From Actinomycetes bacterium (GTDB lineage: Bacteria; Actinomycetota; Actinomycetes; Actinomycetales; Dermatophilaceae), in contig JAEZWF010000050.1 in the NCBI GenBank assembly GCA_023420415.1, positions 1 to 64,000 of the forward strand: a stretch of 64,000 bases of DNA, given 5' to 3'. Below the pieces are notes generated by a model. It had not been told where the DNA came from and did no database searches. It saw nothing but the letters and a program-made list of their open reading frames with translations. This document shows, piece after piece, positions 58,300-64,000 of the stretch; within the stretch, counting starts at the first letter, position 1; each line of letters opens with the position of its first letter. A program made the translations under genes and the position numbers.

Positions 58300-59016
58300 T
58301 CACCTCGAGCGACCCTGCAGGATGGTCGCGATCTCGCGAAAACCCTTGGTGCGGGCGTGTTCGAGCGCGGTCACGCCGTCCTTGTCGGCGATCGCGGGGT
58401 CGGCCCCGGCAGCGAGCAGGATGCGCACGATTTCCTGGTGCGCGGGCCCGCCGTCGCCGAGGATGACGGCCTCCAGCAGTGCGGTCCAGCCGAGGTTGTT
58501 GACGTGGTTGACGTCGATGTCGGTCTGCACGACCCGCCGCACGTAGTCGACGTGCCCGCGCTCGCTGGCCGGGATGAGGGACGTCCCGCCGTACCGGTTG
58601 ACGAGCGTGAGGTCCGGGTCGGCGGGCAGGAGCACCTCGACCATGGCCACGCTGCCGGTCACGCCGGTGACCAGCCACGGTGTGTCCTGCTGGGCGTCGA
58701 CGGAGTCGGGGTCGGCGCCGCGGTCGACCAGCAACCGCGCCATGTCGAGGTGGTCGCCGGTGACCGCGAGGAGCAGGGCTGTGCGGCGGCGGCCGTCCCG
58801 CGCCTCGATGTCGGCACCGTCGTCCAGCGCGCTCCTGGCAGCCCCGACGTCACCCGACTCGGCGGCGGCGAGCAGGCGCGCGGACGCATCCGACCCGGCG
58901 CTGCGCCCCGCGCCTCCACCCGCTCCTCCACCCGTGCCATCGGCCGTGCAGGCCGTCACGACGGCAGCCAGCAGCGCCGCGGCGACCGCCTTGACCACGA
59001 CCACGACTCGGCCCAC
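58300..59016 (-). CDS. ankyrin-repeat lipoprotein
   Basis: 238 residues from GTG 59016. Signal peptide with lipobox V-V-T-A-C (Cys at about 23), a Gly-rich linker, then four or five ankyrin repeats: L-L-A-A-A-E-S-G-D-V-G-A-A-R-S-A-L-D-D-G-A-D-I-E, R-T-A-L-L-L-A-V-T-G-D-H-L-D-M-A-R-L-L-V-D-R-G-A-D and similar. The repeats suggest an extracytoplasmic protein-binding role. It is followed on the minus strand by asd (87-base gap). Confidence 0.85.
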   Translation of the reverse strand: MGRVVVVVKAVAAALLAAVVTACTADGTGGGAGGGAGRSAGSDASARLLAAAESGDVGAARSALDDGADIEARDGRRRTALLLAVTGDHLDMARLLVDRGADPDSVDAQQDTPWLVTGVTGSVAMVEVLLPADPDLTLVNRYGGTSLIPASERGHVDYVRRVVQTDIDVNHVNNLGWTALLEAVILGDGGPAHQEIVRILLAAGADPAIADKDGVTALEHARTKGFREIATILQGRSR

Positions 59017-59022
59017 CGGACC

Positions 59023-59028
59023 ATTGTG
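59023..59028 (-). promoter_or_regulatory. -10 box of leaderless ankyrin gene
   Basis: On the minus strand CACAAT lies 6 bases before GTG 59016; the arrangement is almost the same as at recO. Confidence 0.4.
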
Positions 59029-59061
59029 CGGGTCCGGTGGGCCGAGTGCGTGGGACGGGGG

Positions 59062-60939
59062 TCAGTCCTGATGGCGGGCGGCTGCGACATAGCCGTCCGG
59101 TGTGCCGTTCGACTCGCCACGCGACGTGCCGTTGGACGCACCGTCCGGAGTGCTGTCGCCGTTCTCGGACGTGGTCGGGGTGATTGCCACCAGCTCACCA
59201 ACGCCCTCGCCGGGGGCGGTCTCCTCGTAGACGAGGGTGAAGTCGTCCCCGTGGTCGGTCACGCCGCTGACCACCGCCTGCTCGACGGCGGCGCGGGCGT
59301 AGGCACGGCGCACGATGAGGGGGTCGGTGCTGAGGTCCTTCACGAGGGCCACTGCGAGCCCGACCATGACGAGCACGAAGGGCAGGGCTGCCACGATCGT
59401 GAGGTTCTGCAGGCCGGTCAGGGCGTCATCTCCACCGACCAGCAGCATGACGGCGGCCACGGCACCGGTCGCGGCACCCCAGAAGATGACCGTGGGACGA
59501 CGCGGTGAGAGGGTACCCCGCTCGGACAGCGTGCCCATGACGATCGAGGCCGCGTCGGCACCGCTGACGAAGAAGATCGCGACGAGCACCATGACGATGA
59601 TCGAGGTGATCGTCGACAGGGGCAGGTGGCTGAGCATCGCGAAGAGCGAGCCCTCGGCGGAGCCCTCGCCGGCGATGTCCGTGCCGCCGCGCTGCATGTT
59701 GATGCCGGCGCCGCCGAAGATGGCGAACCACACGAGCGACACGACGCTCGGCACGAGCAGGACGCCAGTCACGAACTGGCGGATCGTGCGACCACGCGAG
59801 ATGCGGGCGATGAACATGCCGACGAAGGGGGTCCAGCTGACCCACCACGCCCAGTAGAAGATCGTCCAGCCGGACAGCCACTCCTGCATCGCGTCGCCAC
59901 CGGCGGCGTCGGTGCGGGCGGACATCATCGCCAGGTCCTGGAAGTAGGAACCCACCGCGGTCGGCACCAGGTCGAGGATGAAGACCGTCGGGCCGACGAC
60001 GAAGACGAACACGGCCAGGACGATCGCCAGCACCATGTTGATGTTCGACAGCCACTGGATGCCCTTGGCGACACCGGAGACGGCCGACAGGATGAAGCAC
60101 ACCGTCAGCACGGTGATGATCGCAACCAGCACGCCGTTGCCGACCTTGCCGATGCCGCCGACGATCTCCAGGCCGGAGCCGATCTGCAGCGCACCCAGGC
60201 CGAGGGAGGCAGCCGAGCCGAAGAGGGTCGCGAAGATCGCCAGGATGTCGATGACCCTGCCCGCCGGGCCGTTCGCGCGCTTCTCACCGAGCAGCGGCGC
60301 GAACGCCGAGCTGATCAGCAGCGAGCGGCCCTTGCGGAACACGCCGTAGGCGACGGCCAGTCCGACGACGGCATAGATGGCCCACGGGTGCAGGGTCCAG
60401 TGGAACAGCGTCGTGGCCATCGCGGTCTGGACGGCCTCGGGGTTGCCGGGCTCACCGGTGCCGGGGGGTGGCGTCACGAAGTGCGACAGCGGCTCGGAGA
60501 CGCCGTAGAACATCAGGCCGATGCCCATGCCGGCACTGAACATCATCGCGATCCACGACACGGTCCGGAACTCCGGCTCCTCGTCGTCGCGGCCCAGCGG
60601 GATGTTGCCGTACTTGCCGGCCGCCAGCCAGATCACGAAGAGCACGAAGCCGGACGCGACGAGCGCGAAGAGCCAGCCCATGTTGTGCACGACCCAGCCG
60701 AGGGCATCGCCCGAAGCGGTGCTCAGGGTGTCGGTCGAGAGGAACCCCCACAGCACGAACCCGATCGCGATGACGGCGGTGACGCCGAAGACGACCTTGT
60801 CGAGCCGTTGGGGCTCCTCGTTGAGGGTCTCCTCGACGACCGGGTCGAGGGCGGGGTGCAGAGGCTCGATCGCCTGGCGCTCGCCAGTGGCCTCTGCCGG
60901 ACCGGTGGGACCGGTCTTGGTCAGTGTCGTGTCGTCCAC
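59062..60939 (-). CDS. BCCT family betaine/choline transporter
   Basis: 625 residues with 12 membrane helices (about 45-540). BCCT marks: G-M-G-I-G-L-M-F-Y-G-V-S-E-P (glycine stretch of helix 3 with substrate contacts) and F-Y-W-A-W-W-V-S-W-T-P-F-V-G-M-F-I-A-R-I-S-R-G-R-T-I-R (helix 8 aromatic box). The cytoplasmic C-terminal tail is about 90 residues and ends in a low-complexity Ser/Asn/Gly run, possibly an osmosensing tail as in BetP. Likely Na+ or H+ coupled compatible-solute uptake. Confidence 0.92.
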   Translation of the reverse strand: MDDTTLTKTGPTGPAEATGERQAIEPLHPALDPVVEETLNEEPQRLDKVVFGVTAVIAIGFVLWGFLSTDTLSTASGDALGWVVHNMGWLFALVASGFVLFVIWLAAGKYGNIPLGRDDEEPEFRTVSWIAMMFSAGMGIGLMFYGVSEPLSHFVTPPPGTGEPGNPEAVQTAMATTLFHWTLHPWAIYAVVGLAVAYGVFRKGRSLLISSAFAPLLGEKRANGPAGRVIDILAIFATLFGSAASLGLGALQIGSGLEIVGGIGKVGNGVLVAIITVLTVCFILSAVSGVAKGIQWLSNINMVLAIVLAVFVFVVGPTVFILDLVPTAVGSYFQDLAMMSARTDAAGGDAMQEWLSGWTIFYWAWWVSWTPFVGMFIARISRGRTIRQFVTGVLLVPSVVSLVWFAIFGGAGINMQRGGTDIAGEGSAEGSLFAMLSHLPLSTITSIIVMVLVAIFFVSGADAASIVMGTLSERGTLSPRRPTVIFWGAATGAVAAVMLLVGGDDALTGLQNLTIVAALPFVLVMVGLAVALVKDLSTDPLIVRRAYARAAVEQAVVSGVTDHGDDFTLVYEETAPGEGVGELVAITPTTSENGDSTPDGASNGTSRGESNGTPDGYVAAARHQD

Positions 60940-61174
60940 GTCGTGTCGGGGAGCGCGGTGCGAACGCTTCCCTTCCTCCGTCGTTCTCGTCGGTTACGTA
61001 TTCACAGTGCGTGTGGTGGCTCAGCGGCCAACACTCCACACTGCCTACCGAAAGTAGGAAATACAAATCCACACGAGATGTGGTATGGGCGGTAACGATT
61101 GGGTTGCGTTGCGGTGCAACGACTTTGGTATGCCGTGATGCTGGCCACATTCGCGGGCGCACCCGGCCGCGCGG
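60940..61174. other. intergenic region between BCCT and era
   Basis: 235 bases, locally AT-rich for this genome. It contains CCTAC/GTAGG (61044-61058), a CGTTGC-GGT-GCAACG hairpin (61107-61121) placed to terminate era on the minus strand, and one octamer at 61129. On the minus strand the BCCT start is preceded by GGAGGAAGGG about 25 bases up, too far for a normal ribosome-binding site, so the true BCCT start may differ. Confidence 0.4.
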
Positions 61175-62089
61175 TCAGAAACCCAGCCGTTGCAGCTGTT
61201 TCGGGTCGCGCTGCCAGTCCTCGGCGATCTTGACGTGCAGGTCGAGGAAGACCCGCTGGCCCAAGAGGGCCTCGATGCCGCGGCGCGCGTTGGTGCCCAC
61301 CTCGCGCAGGCGGGAACCGCCGCGACCGATGATGATGGCCTTCTGCGACGACCGCTCCACGAACAGGTTGACCCGCACGTCGAGCAGGGGGTTGTCGGCC
61401 GGCCGCCCATCCCGGGGGACCATCTCCTCGACCACGACGGCCAGGGAGTGGGGCAGCTCGTCGCGCACACCCTCCAGCGCAGCCTCCCGCACGAGCTCGG
61501 CGATCATGACGGCCTCGGGCTCGTCGGTCAGGACCCCATCCGGGTAGAGCGGGCCCGGAGACGGCGGCAGGTAGGACGCCAGCACGCGGGCCACGTCGTC
61601 GACCTGGCGTCCGTCAGCGGCCGAGCAGGGCACGATCGCATCCCACTCCCCCAGCCGGTCGATCGCCATGAGGTGCTCGGCGAGCCGCTCCTTGTCGACG
61701 AGGTCGATCTTGGTGGCGATGGCCACCACCGGGCGCTTCTTGGCGCGCTGGACCTCCGTCAGCTCCTTGGCGATGAAGGTGTCGCCGGGGCCGATCTTCT
61801 GGTCTGCCGGGAGGCAGAAGCCGGTGACGTCGACCTCGAGCATCGTCTCACGCACCTGGTCGTTGAGCCGTTCTCCCAGAAGGGTTCTCGGCTTGTGCAG
61901 TCCCGGCGTGTCGACGAGCACCAGCTGGTAGTCGTCGGTCGTGACGATTCCGCGGATCGTGTGCCGGGTGGTCTGCGGCTTGGACGAGGTGATCGCGACC
62001 TTTTGGCCCACGAGGGCGTTCGTCAACGTCGACTTCCCGGCGTTCGGGCGGCCGACGAGGCAGGCGAAGCCGGCGGCATACTCCGTCAC
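61175..62089 (-). CDS. era: GTPase Era
   Basis: 304 residues. G1 G-R-P-N-A-G-K-S-T, G2 region T-T-R-H-T-I-R-G, G3 D-T-P-G-L-H-K-P, G4 T-K-I-D and G5 C-S-A-A-D-G. The C-terminal KH domain has A-I-I-I-G-R-G-G-S-R-L-R-E-V-G-T-N-A-R-R-G-I-E and binds the 3' end of 16S rRNA during 30S assembly. It overlaps the CNNM gene stop (ATGA). Confidence 0.95.
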   Translation of the reverse strand: MTEYAAGFACLVGRPNAGKSTLTNALVGQKVAITSSKPQTTRHTIRGIVTTDDYQLVLVDTPGLHKPRTLLGERLNDQVRETMLEVDVTGFCLPADQKIGPGDTFIAKELTEVQRAKKRPVVAIATKIDLVDKERLAEHLMAIDRLGEWDAIVPCSAADGRQVDDVARVLASYLPPSPGPLYPDGVLTDEPEAVMIAELVREAALEGVRDELPHSLAVVVEEMVPRDGRPADNPLLDVRVNLFVERSSQKAIIIGRGGSRLREVGTNARRGIEALLGQRVFLDLHVKIAEDWQRDPKQLQRLGF

Positions 62090-63405
62090 GACGACACCTC
62101 TTCACGCACCACGTCCACGTTGGAGTCCCCTTGCTCTGCGGGCGAATCCCCTTGCGGCTCAACCCTTTCGACGATGACCGACGCAATGCGGTGTCGGCGT
62201 CCGGCCATCCGCTCGGCTGTCAGCCGCACGCCCGACACTTCGCAGGTCGACCCCACGATCGGCACCCGGCCGATCGTCTTGCCGATGAGACCACCGACCG
62301 TGTCGACCTCGTCCTCGTCGATCTCGACGTGGAACAGGTCGGCCAGGTCGTCGATGTCCATCGTCGCCGGCACGCGCATTCGGCCGTCGCCGAGGTCCTC
62401 GACGCCAGGTGCCTCGCGGTCGTACTCGTCGGCGATCTCACCGACGATCTCCTCGAGGATGTCCTCGATCGTGACGAGTCCGGCCGTGCCGCCGTACTCG
62501 TCGACCACCACGGCGAAATGCGTCTGGTCCCTTTGCATCTCGCGCAGCAGGTCGTCGATCGGCTTGCTCTCCGGCACGTAGTGGACCGGCCGCATCTGTG
62601 CGGTCACCGGCAGCCCCACGGCCTCGGGGTCGGCGTTAACCCGGCGCGCGACGTCCTTGAAGTAGAGCAGTCCGAGGATGTCGTCGGACCCGTCGCCGAC
62701 GACCGGCATCCGCGAGAAGCCGCTGCGCAGGAAGAGCGACATGGCCGACCGCAGCGACTTCGTGCCGTCGATCGTCACCATGTCGGTGCGCGGCACCATG
62801 ACCTCGCGCACCACGGTGTCACCGAGCTCGAAGACCGAGTGGATCATCTCGCGCTCGTCCGCCTCGATGAGCGCGCTCTCACCGGCGAGATCCACGAGGT
62901 CACGCAGCTCGGACTCGCTTTGGAACGGCCCGTCCCGGTAGCCCCGCCCCGGCGTCACGGCGTTGCCGAGCAGCACCAGCACCCGGGCCACCGGCCCGAG
63001 GATGGTGCGCAGCAACACGATCAGCGGTGACGTCAGCAGCGCCACGCTGTCGGAGTGCTGCCGCCCCAGGGTCCGCGGCGAGACACCGACGATGACGAAC
63101 GACACCAGCGCCATGACGCCGATGGCGATGAGCAGGCGCCGCCAGAACCCGTCGACCAGGTCGATGGTGCCGAGGGTGATGAGCACGGCCGTGGTCGACT
63201 CGGCGACGATGCGCAGGAACGCAGTCACCGAGAGGTATGCCGCGGAGTCACTGACGATGCGCGCGAGCGCCTTGGAGCCGGCGCGTCCCTCCTCGACGAG
63301 CTCGTGCGCGCGGACGCGGGACATGCGGAAGATGGCGGCCTCGGCGGCGGACAGCACGAAGGCCAGGGCGATGCTGAGCAGCGCGGTGATGACGATTCCG
63401 GTCAT
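62086..63405 (-). CDS. CNNM/CorC-type (hemolysin-like) transporter with CBS domains
   Basis: 439 residues. The N-terminal CNNM (DUF21) membrane domain spans about 1-190, with A-L-S-I-A-L-A-F-V-L-S-A-A-E-A-A-I-F as the first helix. A CBS pair (about 200-330) has V-M-V-P-R-T-D-M-V and G-T-A-G-L-V-T-I-E-D-I-L-E-E-I-V-G-E-I-x-D-E-Y, and the CorC_HlyC domain closes the protein. Members are linked to Mg2+/Co2+ transport. Conserved position between ybeY and era. Confidence 0.9.
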   Translation of the reverse strand: MTGIVITALLSIALAFVLSAAEAAIFRMSRVRAHELVEEGRAGSKALARIVSDSAAYLSVTAFLRIVAESTTAVLITLGTIDLVDGFWRRLLIAIGVMALVSFVIVGVSPRTLGRQHSDSVALLTSPLIVLLRTILGPVARVLVLLGNAVTPGRGYRDGPFQSESELRDLVDLAGESALIEADEREMIHSVFELGDTVVREVMVPRTDMVTIDGTKSLRSAMSLFLRSGFSRMPVVGDGSDDILGLLYFKDVARRVNADPEAVGLPVTAQMRPVHYVPESKPIDDLLREMQRDQTHFAVVVDEYGGTAGLVTIEDILEEIVGEIADEYDREAPGVEDLGDGRMRVPATMDIDDLADLFHVEIDEDEVDTVGGLIGKTIGRVPIVGSTCEVSGVRLTAERMAGRRHRIASVIVERVEPQGDSPAEQGDSNVDVVREEVSS

Positions 63406-63415
63406 GCCACGGCCC

Positions 63416-63883
63416 TCAGGCGCTCGGCCGGCCGCGGCCGGCGAGGAAGGTCAGCAGCAGCTGGCGCTGCAGCTCGAACATCTCCCGCTCCTCGTCGGGC
63501 TCGGCGTGGTCGTAACCGAGCAGGTGCAGGATGCCGTGCGTCGTGAGGAGCAGCAGCTCCTCCTCGGTCGCGTGACCGGCCTCCTTGGCCTGCTTGGCCG
63601 CTACCGAGGGGCAGAGCACGATGTCGCCCAGCACGCCCTCCTCGGGCTCCTCGCCCTCGCGCCCCGGTCGCAGCTCGTCCATGGGGAAGCTCATGACGTC
63701 GGTCGGGCCGGGCAGGTCCATCCACTGCACGTGGAGGACCTCCATCGCGTCCTCGTCGACGAGCCGCAGCACGAGGTCGGCGCCGGGGTGCACCCGCATC
63801 TCGCCCATGACGTACTTCGCGAGCGCCACCAGCTCGAGCTCGTCGAGCCGGTAGTCGGTCTCATTGAGAACGTCGACGCTCAC
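63416..63883 (-). CDS. ybeY: endoribonuclease YbeY (rRNA maturation)
   Basis: 155 residues. Zinc motif T-T-H-G-I-L-H-L-L-G-Y-D-H (H-x3-H-x5-H, about 119-129). S-F-P-M-D-E and L-G-D-I-V-L-C are the other family marks. Acts in 16S rRNA 3'-end processing. The GTG start lies 23 bases inside the end of phoH, so the two are coupled. Confidence 0.94.
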   Translation of the reverse strand: MSVDVLNETDYRLDELELVALAKYVMGEMRVHPGADLVLRLVDEDAMEVLHVQWMDLPGPTDVMSFPMDELRPGREGEEPEEGVLGDIVLCPSVAAKQAKEAGHATEEELLLLTTHGILHLLGYDHAEPDEEREMFELQRQLLLTFLAGRGRPSA

Positions 63884-64000
63884 GGTTCTCCTGTCCCTCT
63901 CGGTGACCCTCGCGCCGGTTCTCGGTGCGCGCCTCGCGACGGCGCTCGGCGCGGTTGCGCAGCCCCTCGTCGTAGTGGTCGTAGGCGTCCACGATCTGTC
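63861..64000 (-). CDS. phoH: PhoH family protein, C-terminal end
   Basis: 46 codons at the window edge, open toward 64000: Q-I-V-D-A-Y-D-H-Y-D-E followed by a basic tail rich in Arg/Glu. R-L-V-x-x-I-V-x-A-Y is the usual end of PhoH ATPases, and phoH normally precedes ybeY. Identification relies mostly on this position. Confidence 0.7.
   Translation of the reverse strand, partial: QIVDAYDHYDEGLRNRAERRREARTENRREGHREGQENRERRRSQ

Noticed and set aside
61044..61058. CCTAC/GTAGG as an operator of the BCCT gene
   Set aside because: Short (5 bases per arm), no regulator nearby; recorded only in the intergenic entry.

Overview
The window is actinobacterial DNA of high G+C with nearly every base in a gene, but it looks like two different actinobacterial chromosomes joined at a tRNA-Asn gene (6685-6760). 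The left part (1 to about 6.7 kb) is visibly less GC-rich and carries yibE/F (partial), dusB, dgt, three small genes and dnaG. The right part (about 6.8-64 kb) is richer in GC and carries a second, complete dusB, dgt and dnaG in mirror-image order. From codon use and gene order, the right part resembles an Intrasporangiaceae-type genome; that placement is inference. The duplicated housekeeping genes, the composition change and the join at a highly conserved tRNA point to a chimeric contig, or less likely an acquired segment.

Right part, left to right: a DinB/MDMPI-type protein; dnaG, dgt, a YdeI-family gene and an APC permease (minus strand); a MocR-type regulator divergent from the permease; a DJ-1/PfpI protein; a locus of Sfp-type phosphopantetheinyl transferase, M1 peptidase and a 1286-residue Pls/PosA-like single-module peptide synthetase downstream of dusB; a hydrolase, a sulfurtransferase and a DUF222/HNH (13E12-type) gene with a LexA-like operator; an ABC transporter with its own two-component system; a GAF regulator divergent from an unusual flavin monooxygenase; a SigE-type ECF sigma factor with a membrane partner; glyS; an FMN reductase; a Zur-controlled znuACB-zur operon; a DeoR regulator facing a secreted GH101 glycosidase; uppS, recO; a TPP-riboswitch operon thiM-thiE-thiD-tenA; a HIT-like protein and alkB; leuA; an ASCH-like gene; a broken GNAT gene; a Uma2 nuclease; asd; an ankyrin lipoprotein; a BCCT transporter; and finally era, a CNNM/CorC gene, ybeY and the end of phoH. 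Read on the minus strand, phoH-ybeY-CNNM-era ... leuA ... recO-uppS ... glyS ... dusB ... dgt ... dnaG is a conserved actinobacterial backbone, with accessory genes inserted between.

Two sequence-level signals run through the right part. First, the octamer GTATGCCG (either strand) occurs about 60 times in 57 kb, in all codon phases and in intergenic hairpins, where base composition predicts about two; it behaves like an uptake-type or architecture-type chromosomal word. Second, many genes start without a leader: a TAnnnT-like -10 box lies 6-8 bases before the start codon.
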